Made by a program: the position numbers and the translations under genes
Shown: positions 1 to 7,320 of the stretch, one piece after another
Layout: each line of letters opens with the position of its first letter
How positions within the stretch are numbered: position 1 is the stretch's first letter
Notes under the pieces: generated by a model
Seen by the model: only the letters and a program-made list of their open reading frames with translations
Told to the model about the DNA's origin: nothing
Databases searched by the model: none
Virus record (IMG/VR): IMGVR_UViG_3300050821_004373
Location: 1 to 54,149 of that record
Strand: one strand, 5' to 3'
DNA: 54,149 nt
Origin: a virus

Positions 1-2
1 AA

Positions 3-284
3 AAATATAAAACTGCGCGGGATGCGTGGGTTGCGTGGGATGCGCGGGCTGCGTGGGATGCGTGGGATGCGCGGGCTGCGCGGGATGCGTGGGATGCGCG
101 GGCTGCGTGGGCTGCGCGGGATGCGTGGGATGCGCTAATCCACTTTTTCGCTGGCGCGAAAAAGTGGATCTCGGCTCCGCCGGACTTGCTAACCACTGGA
201 CTGCGCGACGCCTACATCAATGGACTCGAGATTGCGCTACCGACCGAGAAAGATATTCTCGGTTACGCGATGAAGGAGAAATAG
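3..284 (+). CDS. C-terminal part of repeat protein that spans the genome junction
   Basis: This reading frame enters at base 3 with no start and continues the gene that begins at 53544. It opens with Lys-Tyr-Lys-Thr, runs through 13 nine-base units encoding Ala-(Trp/Arg)-(Asp/Ala/Val), and leaves the repeat at base 132. A unique tail of about 50 residues follows, ending MKEK and TAG at 282-284. The same Lys-Tyr-Lys-Thr entry and the first nine repeat units occur at 54022 onward, which is why I join the two pieces. The stop lies 2 nt before the ATG of the next gene, whose Shine-Dalgarno is inside this tail. Function unknown. The periodic Ala/Trp/Arg/Asp pattern suggests an amphipathic helix, which is inference. 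Confidence 0.8.
   Translation, partial: KYKTARDAWVAWDARAAWDAWDARAARDAWDARAAWAARDAWDALIHFFAGAKKWISAPPDLLTTGLRDAYINGLEIALPTEKDILGYAMKEK
15..131 (+). repeat. 9-nt tandem repeat (13 units), coding
   Basis: Thirteen direct units of consensus GCG(T/C)GGG(A/C)T, all in frame. The differences are almost only TGG/CGG and GAT/GCT, which change Trp/Arg and Asp/Ala; one unit has GTT. The first nine units match those at 54036-54116 exactly. The tenth differs (GCGCGGGCT here, GCGTGGGAT at the other end), so the two copies of the overlap are not identical. Confidence 0.95.
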
Positions 285-286
285 TC

Positions 287-1108
287 ATGGCGACATCGGT
301 AATCCCAGTTGATTCTAAGAAGTTCGAAGCTACACAGTCAGAGTTACAGAAGATGGTGTCCAGCATTGTTGTGAAAGACGCTGACACCTGCCTCACCGCG
401 AAGACCGCGCAGCGCGACATCCGCACAGAGATGAAGTTGCGCCATTCCGTGCTTGATCCGTTTGTCATCAAGGCCAAGACCAACTATGACGAAGCGAAAG
501 AGGAACGTCAGAAGTGGATCGGGCCGCTCGAGGCGATGGACACCGTTCTTGAAGATAAGGTCAAGGAGTACAACCGCAAAGAGCGAGAGCGCGCTGCCAG
601 AGAAGAGGAAGAAACCAACCGCAAGAAACGCGAGGCTGAAGCCAAAGCAGCCGACGAACAGCGTAAGCGCGATGAATCAGCAGCGGCCGAGAGACGCAAA
701 GCCGAACAGAAGGCCATCGAGGAAGCACGCAAGGCCGGCGAGTTGAACAAGCGCGAGGCTGAGAAAGCCAAGAGGGAAGCTCAGGAGCGTGAACGTCAAG
801 CCAAAGAGTTAGCCGCGAAGAACGCCGAGGCGGAGAAAGCAAACTTCCAGCCTGTCAAGGTTCAAGCTGCCATCCCTACGGTATCCGGGGTTCCTAATCG
901 CGTGAACTACAAGGCCGAAGTACAGCAGCCTAACTTGCTCATCAACTCATTCTTGGACGCAGTCCATATGAAAGACACGGAGCGCGCCGTCTATCTCAGG
1001 CAGTTCATCACGGTAGACGAACAGAAACTCGGAGAGGAAGCTCGCCGGGTGAAGAACTCCAAACAACTGACCGCGCTGATTCCTGGCGTTTATTTCTATG
1101 AGAACTAA
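287..1108 (+). CDS. Coiled-coil protein upstream of the recombinase
   Basis: A 273-residue protein. ATG 287 is chosen because AAGGAGA lies 8 nt upstream and the preceding gene stops at 284; an apparent longer frame through the repeat to base 26 is an artefact. Residues about 80-190 are a very long charged coiled coil of Lys/Glu/Arg/Ala heptads. The flanks are globular, and the C-terminal 70 residues carry a compact Leu-rich segment. In phage genomes, proteins of this kind often sit directly before single-strand annealing proteins, and here three genes lead into the Bet-like gene. That position suggests a recombination accessory role, but no enzymatic motif is visible. It overlaps the next gene by 11 nt. 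Confidence 0.8.
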   Translation: MATSVIPVDSKKFEATQSELQKMVSSIVVKDADTCLTAKTAQRDIRTEMKLRHSVLDPFVIKAKTNYDEAKEERQKWIGPLEAMDTVLEDKVKEYNRKERERAAREEEETNRKKREAEAKAADEQRKRDESAAAERRKAEQKAIEEARKAGELNKREAEKAKREAQERERQAKELAAKNAEAEKANFQPVKVQAAIPTVSGVPNRVNYKAEVQQPNLLINSFLDAVHMKDTERAVYLRQFITVDEQKLGEEARRVKNSKQLTALIPGVYFYEN

Positions 1109-1364
1109 ACCAATGAACCGCCCTATCTTAGACAGGTGGCTTGGATACCTCAAGACGCTACGTGACGACCTGACAGCGCAGACTCTTTCGGAAGTACGGG
1201 ATGGATTCTACGCTGGCGCGATAGCAGGATTGTCCATCATGGAGAGGACGCAAGGGGCCGCCGCAGACGACCTGGACGCGGAATGCCGCGAGTACATCGC
1301 AGTACTTCAAACGAGACTTGAGGAGTTGGAGAGGAAGGCTAGCAATGCACCGCATCCAAGTTAA
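1098..1364 (+). CDS. Small helical protein, unknown
   Basis: An 88-residue acidic protein predicted to be mostly helical, with an Ala/Glu/Arg-rich second half. ATG 1098 overlaps the previous gene by 11 nt; ATG 1113 is an alternative. Its end overlaps the KTSC gene by 20 nt, typical of tight translational coupling in this operon. No family recognised. Confidence 0.6.
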   Translation: MRTKPMNRPILDRWLGYLKTLRDDLTAQTLSEVRDGFYAGAIAGLSIMERTQGAAADDLDAECREYIAVLQTRLEELERKASNAPHPS

Positions 1365-1746
1365 ATCTTCACAGATAAAAAGCATCGGTTGGGAGCCGAA
1401 TTTCCCCGACTCCGAGACGGACAACGGAGTGCTGCAAGTGGAGTTCACCTCGCTGGCCGTGTACGAGTACAAAAACGTCCCGTACACCATCTACAGGCAA
1501 TTCCTGGCAGCGGAGTCCAAAGGCTCTTACTTGGCGAATCATATCAAGGGAGCGTTTGAGTACGCGAGGTTGCACGTTCAAGGTTGTGACCCGCAAGCGC
1601 TCCCGATGGCTTGCGATGCTTCCCAATGTCCCTGTTGGTGTCACAAAATCAGAAAGGACGTGACCAATGGCGCGGTCCCAAACCCGAACCTCGAAAAAGA
1701 GCTCAAGAAGTCAATCAAAGCGGCCAAAGCCAAAAAGAGCGCCTGA
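1345..1746 (+). CDS. KTSC-domain protein
   Basis: A 133-residue protein starting at ATG 1345 (GAGAGGAAGG upstream); a longer in-frame extension to 1318 lacks a better site. Residues 5-75 match the KTSC domain: VKSSQIKSIGWE at the N-terminus, then a beta strand followed by YEYKNVPYTIY and AESKGSYLANHIKGAFEY. KTSC is a small domain (named for its conserved KTSC motif) found in phage proteins and fused to enzymes; its biochemical role is unclear, though nucleic-acid binding has been suggested. The C-terminal part has a short Cys/His cluster (CDASQCPCWCH) that could bind zinc and a Lys-rich tail. The last 80 nt overlap the recombinase gene in another frame. Confidence 0.8.
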   Translation: MHRIQVKSSQIKSIGWEPNFPDSETDNGVLQVEFTSLAVYEYKNVPYTIYRQFLAAESKGSYLANHIKGAFEYARLHVQGCDPQALPMACDASQCPCWCHKIRKDVTNGAVPNPNLEKELKKSIKAAKAKKSA

Positions 1747-3202
1747 GACGGCAATCGTACGGGTAGCGGCGCCGACGGAGAAACCGTGGGAACTATCCAG
1801 TCCCCAGGTTATCTTGCTCAAGAACTACCTGAAGATCGCGGACGCGAGCGACGTCGAGCTCCAAGGATGTCTTGAAGTCGCGCGCCGATACAAACTCGAT
1901 CCGTTCAAGCAGGGGCAAATCTGGTTTGTGAAGCGGTGGGACAAGAATGCCAGCGCTGTCAACGGGACGAAGGGCGCCTACGTGTACACACCCCAGGTCG
2001 GCATATACGGGATGCTGCATATCGCCGCACGAGACTACAAAGACTTTGGCTCCATCTCGGAAGCTGAGTACGGGCCAATGTTCATGCACGAAGTGGAAGG
2101 AAAGAAGATCAAGGCGCCGGAATGGTGCCGCGTCAAGGCGTACAAGAAGGGTGTCGAACAGCCCACCGTCGCCACCATCTACTTTGAAGAGTTCTGTCCT
2201 GGCGCATGGGACAACGCTCGCCTGTTCTGGGCGAAGATGCCCCGGGCTCAGATCGAGAAGTGCGCTAAGGCGAGAGTTCTACGCACGGCGTACCCGGACC
2301 TCGGGGGGCTCTACATCCCGGAAGAACTGGACCGCATGAATGAGGAGACCACAGCCGGCGGGAGGCGCATTGTCGAACAGTCAGAAGTGCGCCACGGTTC
2401 CCACGAGGCTGCGCAGCGCGTACTGCAGGAGAAGTTAGCCGCGCACGCTGAGGGGAAGCCTATAGACGCGGAGATCGTCGATCCTGAGCCGCCGGCGAAG
2501 CAGCCTGCCCCATCCAAGAAGGTCAGCGGCAAGATCCCGGAGAGTGAGTATAGGAAAGAGAACGTTCCCGTGGCCGTCCCGGTAGAGCCGTGGAAGTACG
2601 CTGGTACTATTACCTTCGACTACTCGCTCGACAAGACGTTCCCGCGGATTACCGGAGACATCGCGGAACTGATGGGAGGGTTTCCAAGAGACCTGACGCT
2701 CAAGCGCAAGGACGACTTTTGGCATTGTTTCAGTGACGACGTGGATCGCATCAAGCAGGTAGCAGTAGAGAAGAACTTCAAGATCGAGGAGATACTTCCT
2801 CAAAAACCTTCCGGCGTTCCTCTAAAGCAGCGCCATGACGCGCCGGAACATCCCGGGCCAAAGGGAAGGGGAACTGGTGCCTCCGGTTCCCCTGGTCCGG
2901 TCATTCTCGCGGCCACTATTGAGAACTTTGCCGACAAGATGACGAAGAAGAAGCAGCCCATGATGACCGTGCTACTGAAACTCGAAAAAGGAAAAGTGTG
3001 GGGGAGCGCCTTCGATCATAAACTCTTCTCGCTGATTGGAAGCGCCAAGGGGAAGGACTGCGAGATATACGTGAAGGAGAGCGAGGGATACGGGCCGACT
3101 ATTCTCGGATTCAAGAGAGTCGGTACGCGAGAGTACGACGAAGATGGAATCACGCCGGTAATCCAACGGTCTGAGCAGCAACCGGGAAAGACTCTCTTCT
3201 AA
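1667..3202 (+). CDS. bet: Bet/RecT-family single-strand annealing protein with C-terminal extension
   Basis: A 511-residue protein. Residues about 45-225 match the phage Bet annealing family: the YKLDPFKQGQIWFVKRW strand region, then QIEKCAKARVLRTAYPDLGG and IPEELDRM, the usual conserved end. Such proteins bind ssDNA, anneal complementary strands and drive phage homologous recombination, normally with an exonuclease partner. No exonuclease is visible next to this gene. The family is usually about 250-300 residues; here a further 250 residues follow, including two beta-rich segments (about 310-370 and 410-495), the latter resembling an OB-like or PAS-like small barrel. The N-terminus is very Lys/Arg-rich. 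ATG 1667 has GAAAGGA upstream, and no other start lies before the domain, so the 80-nt overlap with the KTSC gene appears real. Confidence 0.85.
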   Translation: MARSQTRTSKKSSRSQSKRPKPKRAPETAIVRVAAPTEKPWELSSPQVILLKNYLKIADASDVELQGCLEVARRYKLDPFKQGQIWFVKRWDKNASAVNGTKGAYVYTPQVGIYGMLHIAARDYKDFGSISEAEYGPMFMHEVEGKKIKAPEWCRVKAYKKGVEQPTVATIYFEEFCPGAWDNARLFWAKMPRAQIEKCAKARVLRTAYPDLGGLYIPEELDRMNEETTAGGRRIVEQSEVRHGSHEAAQRVLQEKLAAHAEGKPIDAEIVDPEPPAKQPAPSKKVSGKIPESEYRKENVPVAVPVEPWKYAGTITFDYSLDKTFPRITGDIAELMGGFPRDLTLKRKDDFWHCFSDDVDRIKQVAVEKNFKIEEILPQKPSGVPLKQRHDAPEHPGPKGRGTGASGSPGPVILAATIENFADKMTKKKQPMMTVLLKLEKGKVWGSAFDHKLFSLIGSAKGKDCEIYVKESEGYGPTILGFKRVGTREYDEDGITPVIQRSEQQPGKTLF

Positions 3203-3390
3203 TGAAGTGTCCGAGATGCGGCGCAAGGCTGAGGTTCCATGAATGCAATGCCGTATGGCTGGCGTGGTTTGAATGCGAAGAGTGCCTCGGAGCGTTCTCT
3301 CTCGTCTGTGAGCCCTACGGCAAGAAACACTACACACTTCGCCTTGAGCAGCGAAGAGAAAAGAGAGCGGTAGATGCCCTGCGAAATTAG
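3202..3390 (+). CDS. Zinc-ribbon micro-protein
   Basis: A 62-residue protein with two CxxC knuckles (CPRC at residues 3-6 and CEEC at 25-28) that should form one treble-clef or ribbon zinc site. The ATG shares one base with the TAA of the recombinase gene, so it is translationally coupled. The C-terminus is basic. Similar tiny zinc ribbons recur along this operon; function unknown, possibly nucleic-acid or protein binding. Confidence 0.7.
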   Translation: MKCPRCGARLRFHECNAVWLAWFECEECLGAFSLVCEPYGKKHYTLRLEQRREKRAVDALRN

Positions 3391-3589
3391 AAATAACATG
3401 ATTATCTGTTCGCGTGGACCAAAGAAGCCGCCTAAGTGTAGGTGGTGTCCAAAGCCAAGTACGAAACTTTGCGATTACCCTCTGGACCGCAGCCACACTT
3501 GCGATGCTCCGGTGTGTGACGAGCATTCCAAGAAACAAGGTTCGAATCTCGATACCTGCCCGGATCATCCGGTGATGAGGTACTTCTAG
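3374..3589 (+). CDS. Cys/His-rich small protein
   Basis: A 71-residue protein with CRWC, a later Cys pair and CDEH/CPDH clusters: several potential zinc ligands in a cross-brace-like spacing. It overlaps the previous gene by 17 nt and is followed by a stop 2 nt before the next ATG. No family assigned. The spacing pattern resembles phage zinc-binding proteins of unknown role. Confidence 0.65.
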   Translation: MPCEIRNNMIICSRGPKKPPKCRWCPKPSTKLCDYPLDRSHTCDAPVCDEHSKKQGSNLDTCPDHPVMRYF

Positions 3590-3591
3590 AA

Positions 3592-3795
3592 ATGAAGCGG
3601 AAGCAGAAAGGCTCTGACATTTGCTTTTGCGGCGACTATCGCTCGCAGTACTGCCGACCCGCTCCTCCCTGGCGGGATACGGCGCGAGGCGGATTCTGTT
3701 TCTGTGGCTGTTCAGAGTTCAAGTGGGGACGACGAGCGACCGTAGAAGATCAAAAGCATTGGGACAAATACCACAAAAAGGGAAAGACTAAGTGA
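3592..3795 (+). CDS. Small Cys-rich basic protein
   Basis: A 67-residue protein with CFCGDY and FCFCGCSEF motifs, giving two Cys clusters likely to coordinate zinc, and a basic C-terminus. The start is ATG 3592, two bases after the previous stop. It is part of a run of three consecutive metal-binding mini-proteins after the annealing protein. No function known. Confidence 0.65.
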   Translation: MKRKQKGSDICFCGDYRSQYCRPAPPWRDTARGGFCFCGCSEFKWGRRATVEDQKHWDKYHKKGKTK

Positions 3796-3929
3796 TTAAA
3801 CGCGCATATCACTGGCTGATGATTTGGCCGTGCCTGTGGATTGGCGGCTGCAAATGGTTCTACAAGGAAGAGAATTGGTTCAGTGAACAGGCAACGTTAC
3901 ATTGGCTGAAGTCTCGGAGAATGGATTGA
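3792..3929 (+). CDS. Possible 45-aa hydrophobic peptide
   Basis: A GTG start overlaps the previous stop (GTGA) and opens a frame of 45 residues with a Trp-rich hydrophobic segment (WLMIWPCLWIGG), consistent with a short membrane-associated peptide. There is no strong Shine-Dalgarno, so the call rests on the GTGA coupling and the composition. It overlaps the next gene start by 28 nt. Confidence 0.35.
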   Translation: MIKRAYHWLMIWPCLWIGGCKWFYKEENWFSEQATLHWLKSRRMD

Positions 3930-4414
3930 ACGCCAAGGAACAATTCGCATCGAGCGCCAAGGAGCAGTGGTCTGCAATCGTTACCTTAGCCTTCTCCGGC
4001 GCCGACCCTGAGACCGTGGCGCGCGAGGCTAGCGTAAACGCCGCGGTGCTCCGCCAAAAGTTTCAGGCCATCAAGTACGCCCGAGAGTCCGGGTGGGCAG
4101 AACAGGCAATCGTAGCTCTAGGTCAGAACGGGACACTCAAGGCTCACGCTGCGGCCAAGAAGAACGGTCACAAAGAGCCGGATCGTGTTTTACGGTGGCG
4201 CGTCTCCCGCCGGCTGGCCGATGCGATCATGAGTTCCGAGACGAGCGAGGATCAGGAAGAACCCCTTGTCACTAGATTGGTGCGGATCGCCAAGTTGAGA
4301 ACGAGCGAGGACTTCTGGCTCTTTATGCACAGCTACTTTGCGCTGGTATCGGACGAAGAGATTCAGCATCATGCGGGGATAGAGCCAGAGAAGAAGGCGA
4401 AGGCACGGCCATGA
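3902..4414 (+). CDS. Putative HTH-like protein, unknown
   Basis: A 170-residue protein from a TTG start at 3902, with no nearby ATG in frame. Residues 20-60 (sequence around FSGADPETVAREASVNAAVLRQKF) look like a helix-turn-helix: a short helix, a turn, and a recognition-like helix. The rest is helical and acidic, with a Lys-rich tail. It could be an operon regulator or DNA-binding accessory factor; no named family is recognised. Start choice is uncertain. Confidence 0.55.
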   Translation: MAEVSENGLNAKEQFASSAKEQWSAIVTLAFSGADPETVAREASVNAAVLRQKFQAIKYARESGWAEQAIVALGQNGTLKAHAAAKKNGHKEPDRVLRWRVSRRLADAIMSSETSEDQEEPLVTRLVRIAKLRTSEDFWLFMHSYFALVSDEEIQHHAGIEPEKKAKARP

Positions 4415-4451
4415 CCACCCCATCCAAGCGCGGGAGCGGCGGGAGGCAGAA

Positions 4452-4913
4452 GTGAGGGCATTAAGTCTTTGGCAACCGTGGGCTTCGCTGGTAGCGATGG
4501 GCGAGAAATGCATTGAGACGCGCTGCTGGAAAACAGACTATCGCGGGCCGCTGGCGATTCACGCGACGATGAAGCGGCCTCCGCGCTGGCTTGGGGCATC
4601 GGCTCACACTGACCCTTTCAGGGATGAACTAGCGGATGTGTTTTGCGTGCGCCGGGACCGCGACGACCGGATGGGCAAGCATGTAGACGATGTTTTGCAG
4701 GCGCTTCCTTACGGGAAAGTCCTTTGTATTGTGCGCCTCGTGGACATCTGCGAAACAGCGTGCATGCAAAGAGATGAACTGCCGATGCGCGAGCAAATCT
4801 TCGGAAACTATGAGGATGGGCGTTACGCATGGAGTTTGGAGATGGTCGAAGTATTGGAGCCGCCAATTCCAGCAAAAGGTAATCGAATGCTTTGGGAGTG
4901 GAGGCGCGCATGA
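4452..4913 (+). CDS. ASCH-domain protein
   Basis: A 153-residue protein from GTG 4452, preceded by GGGAGG. It opens with ALSLWQPWASLVAMGEK and the signature GEKCIETR, the hallmark of the ASCH/PUA-like fold, followed by YRGPLAIHA and ends with a PPIPAKGNRMLWEW segment typical of these phage proteins. ASCH domains bind RNA or modified nucleosides; one bacterial member (YqfB) hydrolyses N4-acetylcytidine. In phages they are thought to act on RNA or nucleotides, but the substrate here is not known. Its TGA overlaps the next ATG. Confidence 0.85.
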   Translation: MRALSLWQPWASLVAMGEKCIETRCWKTDYRGPLAIHATMKRPPRWLGASAHTDPFRDELADVFCVRRDRDDRMGKHVDDVLQALPYGKVLCIVRLVDICETACMQRDELPMREQIFGNYEDGRYAWSLEMVEVLEPPIPAKGNRMLWEWRRA

Positions 4914-5206
4914 GCAAACAGAGAGCGGGGGCGGGGCGGCGAGTGCGAGATTGTCCTGATTGCGGAACGAAAATGATGGACCGTGGCTGTTCTTGCTGGA
5001 AATGCGGCGCATGGTGCGGAGCGAGGCACTCAAATGAAAGTCATAGCGAGGCTGCCCTAGCCCAGCTCCGGCCCGTAATGGAGAAGCTGGTGGAGGCGGG
5101 TAATGGCCTGCACGATTGGGTGAAGTATGGACACGGTAAAGGTAAGGATTGGTACGCGGAATGGGAAGAGGCGCTCGCTGAATACCGGAAGGTGTTGCAT
5201 GACTGA
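4910..5206 (+). CDS. Zinc-ribbon protein with helical tail
   Basis: A 98-residue protein. ATG 4910 overlaps the ASCH stop (ATGA). Residues 14-35 contain CPDCGTK, then CSCWKCGAWCG: a Cys4-type zinc ribbon. The remaining 60 residues form amphipathic helices (LRPVMEKLVEAG, EEALAEYRKVL). No function known. Confidence 0.6.
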   Translation: MSKQRAGAGRRVRDCPDCGTKMMDRGCSCWKCGAWCGARHSNESHSEAALAQLRPVMEKLVEAGNGLHDWVKYGHGKGKDWYAEWEEALAEYRKVLHD

Positions 5207-5224
5207 CAAGGGAGGACGGCTGAA

Positions 5225-5446
5225 ATGAGAAACTTGGAAGCAGCTCTAATTGTGAACAATCTGAAAGGGCATCCTATCGAATCAGTTGAGATAGCGGTGA
5301 AGATTCCAGTTAGCTATGCAGCGTTACTCGTTACGTCAGAGCGGGTGTGTGACGCATTAGAAAAAGATTTGAATCAATTTCTAGCGAGCAAATGGAAGGT
5401 ACTCAATAATCCACTAACGAAGCGTTGGGCGAAGCGCCAGCCATGA
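5225..5446 (+). CDS. Small protein, unknown
   Basis: A 73-residue protein with GGGAGGA upstream of ATG 5225. It is mixed alpha/beta: VNNLKGHPIESVEIAVKIPVSYAALLV reads as a beta-alpha-beta start, and the C-terminus is basic. It overlaps possible upstream starts of the next gene. No family recognised. Confidence 0.6.
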   Translation: MRNLEAALIVNNLKGHPIESVEIAVKIPVSYAALLVTSERVCDALEKDLNQFLASKWKVLNNPLTKRWAKRQP

Positions 5447-5463
5447 AGCCAGCAGGAGGAAAG

Positions 5464-6177
5464 ATGGAAGTAGGGCAGGAAGTTTGGGTAAGGGCGAAAG
5501 TTGTAGGGCAACACGCGCCTGATACGCTCGTAGTCCTTAGAGTTTACGGACAAGCGGAAGATACTTTTGCAAGCCCTATCGACGTGCTCCCCGCTGCCTC
5601 TCCCGATGCGCTGCGGGTGGAGTCTTTGAACGGCACGATTTCTGAGTTGATTGCATATCGTTTCGAGCTTCGTGAAGCAGCGAAGCAATTGTTAAAAGTC
5701 GTAGAGGAGATGCCTGCTTACGCGTATGACGAAAGGGGGCACGAAGCCTATGAAGAAAAAGTTAAGGCGACCGATAGAATGCGCGAAATTCTCAGCAACA
5801 CGGCGCTCGCTTCCTCTAGCGGGGCGGGCGAGCAGGACTTCAAGTCAGCAAAGGGAAAGGAAACAGCCATGATCGAGAACTCTTACGTGAAAGTAGAAAG
5901 TGACGGCAAGACTGTGAGCGTCAGGTATTTCGAGGACGGCGAGTTGCGCGAAGGGCCAGCGACTTTTCCCGCGAGATACCCATCGTTCGCAGGAATATGC
6001 GCCTACATCAACACGCAGTTCGGTATGGCGCGAGAGCTGGGCTTAGACGCATCAGTAGAGATTCAAGGGCTTCTAGGTTCGCCTTGGCCAGCAAAGAAGT
6101 TGCGGTTCGATTGGAACTTGATGCCGAGGCGGCCGGGCGACCAAGCTGAGGAAGCCACGCCGGGTGGGGGCAAGTGA
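5464..6177 (+). CDS. Two-domain protein, unknown
   Basis: A 237-residue protein. I choose ATG 5464 because AGGAGGA lies just upstream; TTG 5425 and ATG 5443 are also in frame but lack such a site. The N-terminal 45 residues (VGQEVWVRAKVVG) look like a small beta-barrel, followed by a helical middle. Residues from about 136 on (MIENSYVKVESDGKTVSVRY) are beta-rich. A second good site (AAAGGAAA) precedes the internal ATG at 5870, so a shorter product with only the C-terminal domain is possible. No known family. Confidence 0.6.
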   Translation: MEVGQEVWVRAKVVGQHAPDTLVVLRVYGQAEDTFASPIDVLPAASPDALRVESLNGTISELIAYRFELREAAKQLLKVVEEMPAYAYDERGHEAYEEKVKATDRMREILSNTALASSSGAGEQDFKSAKGKETAMIENSYVKVESDGKTVSVRYFEDGELREGPATFPARYPSFAGICAYINTQFGMARELGLDASVEIQGLLGSPWPAKKLRFDWNLMPRRPGDQAEEATPGGGK

Positions 6178-6189
6178 AGAGGAGAATGA

Positions 6190-6534
6190 ATGCTACACTG
6201 TAAATATCACGTCGGAGTCGCCTTAGTAGCTCTCACTGAACACACTCCTACATTTGTTACTACAGGGAACGATACCGAGGTAGAACGCAAAGACCGACGG
6301 CGGATAATCCTGCATTGCCCGGTACCAAAGTGTCCAGTAGTGGCGATACAGCACGATCCAGATAAGATCGACCCGTTCGTGTGCCGGATCTGTAAGAAAG
6401 CCACGGTGGTAGGGACGAGCCTCTGCATTGAATGTGGCAGAGAGTATCGTAAGACACTTCTAGACTATAAGCGGAAGAGACAGGGAGCGAGCACGGCGGA
6501 CCCGAGACGGCCGCGGTTACAGGTTGGGCCATGA
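6190..6534 (+). CDS. Zinc-finger-like protein
   Basis: A 114-residue protein with AGGAGA before ATG 6190. The C-terminal half has CRIC and CIEC pairs separated by 15 residues, a classic treble-clef or ribbon zinc site; the N-terminal half is beta-rich with further Cys/His residues (CPVPKC). The stop overlaps the next start (ATGA). Role unknown, probably nucleic-acid binding. Confidence 0.6.
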   Translation: MLHCKYHVGVALVALTEHTPTFVTTGNDTEVERKDRRRIILHCPVPKCPVVAIQHDPDKIDPFVCRICKKATVVGTSLCIECGREYRKTLLDYKRKRQGASTADPRRPRLQVGP

Positions 6535-6935
6535 AGAAGCCGCACACGCGGAGCGGAAGGAAGTACCCAAGGCGAGCCCTGTGGATTGAGCGACGGGATG
6601 CCGCGTTCGCGCGAGCCGGGGATAGGTGCGAAGTCAGTGGCGAGCCTCTATTCCGTGTTATTGAACATGAAGATTTCAAGCGAGTGTGGCGCCGGGCGGT
6701 GGACCACGTAATCCCTGAACGTGCTGCCAGAAAACTATTCGTCGGCTGCGATCCACACTGCGAAGGTAACCTTTTGTGCGTGTCTACCTCAACCCACGGT
6801 CGCAAGACTTCCGTTGAATGGAAGATATTCCGCGGCGACTATATCGGATTCATTGCCGAATTGAAGTGTATCGGCTACACGCAAGAGATGGTGGACCGGG
6901 CTCTCAAGGCTCTGTCGGATTCGGTGAAGAAATGA
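6531..6935 (+). CDS. HNH-like endonuclease
   Basis: A 134-residue protein with the order expected for an HNH nuclease: a basic N-terminus, AGDRCEVSGEPL (first metal knuckle), AVDHVIPER (the catalytic DH pair), and NLLCVSTSTHGRKT with the final His. The usual second CxxC is replaced by Cys/Ser, so zinc binding may be partial. HNH enzymes cut DNA by a metal-assisted mechanism. As a free-standing gene between small operon members it could be a homing-type enzyme or a functional early nuclease. Confidence 0.7.
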   Translation: MKKPHTRSGRKYPRRALWIERRDAAFARAGDRCEVSGEPLFRVIEHEDFKRVWRRAVDHVIPERAARKLFVGCDPHCEGNLLCVSTSTHGRKTSVEWKIFRGDYIGFIAELKCIGYTQEMVDRALKALSDSVKK

Positions 6936-7033
6936 GCACTCTTGAACTAATCGGTTCTTTGTTATCGCTCGCAGCGATCTTCTACGTTCTGTTCTATATC
7001 GACCGATGGATTTCTGAAAGGTGGGGAGAATGA
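6932..7033 (+). CDS. 33-aa single-pass membrane peptide
   Basis: The ATG overlaps the HNH stop (ATGA). The 33 residues contain one hydrophobic helix (LIGSLLSLAAIFYVLFYI) and a charged C-terminus with a Trp, consistent with an inner-membrane peptide. Its own stop overlaps the next ATG. Supported only by position and composition. Confidence 0.5.
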   Translation: MSTLELIGSLLSLAAIFYVLFYIDRWISERWGE

Positions 7034-7191
7034 AACGCACGCTGAAAAACGACTTGAAAAAGTTGCGTGTCTGCCTGAAGCATCCCCGCTCAGTCGTTCA
7101 CGACACAGTATTGTGTCCTGCCTGTGCCGCCGAACGCGAGTTCTTGAAACTCACCAAGGGGATGTTTCCGAGTAAGCGGTATAGATTTTAG
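7030..7191 (+). CDS. 53-aa basic CxxC protein
   Basis: ATG 7030 overlaps the previous stop (AATGA) with GGGGAG upstream. The protein is Lys/Arg-rich with a Cys, a His and a CPAC pair that could make one zinc site (Cys-His-Cys-Cys). It ends just before the promoter at 7195. Function unknown. Confidence 0.55.
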   Translation: MKRTLKNDLKKLRVCLKHPRSVVHDTVLCPACAAEREFLKLTKGMFPSKRYRF

Positions 7192-7194
7192 GTG

Positions 7195-7223
7195 TTGACG
7201 ATGGCGCGAGAGTTTTCTATGCT
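7195..7223 (+). promoter_or_regulatory. Sigma70-type promoter for the replication gene
   Basis: TTGACG (7195-7200), 17 nt, then TATGCT (7218-7223). The predicted transcript begins near 7230, leaving a leader of about 90 nt before the TTG start at 7321. The leader contains a short inverted repeat (ACACC, 5 nt, GGTGT) just after the start site that could be an operator. This explains why the frame upstream of 7321 is open but looks unlike protein. Confidence 0.55.
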
Positions 7224-7320
7224 TTGCACTCACACCCACGAGGTGTCACAGCTTCGGTGGGACCGGTGGAGCGGGGTGCCCAACACACTCCGCTTCGCCA
7301 CCTCTTGTTGGGAGGCGTTT

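Noticed and set aside
26-286. Apparent N-terminal extension of the coiled-coil gene through the tandem repeat
   Set aside because: The other frame through the repeat is the real gene, ending at 284, and ATG 287 has its own ribosome site.
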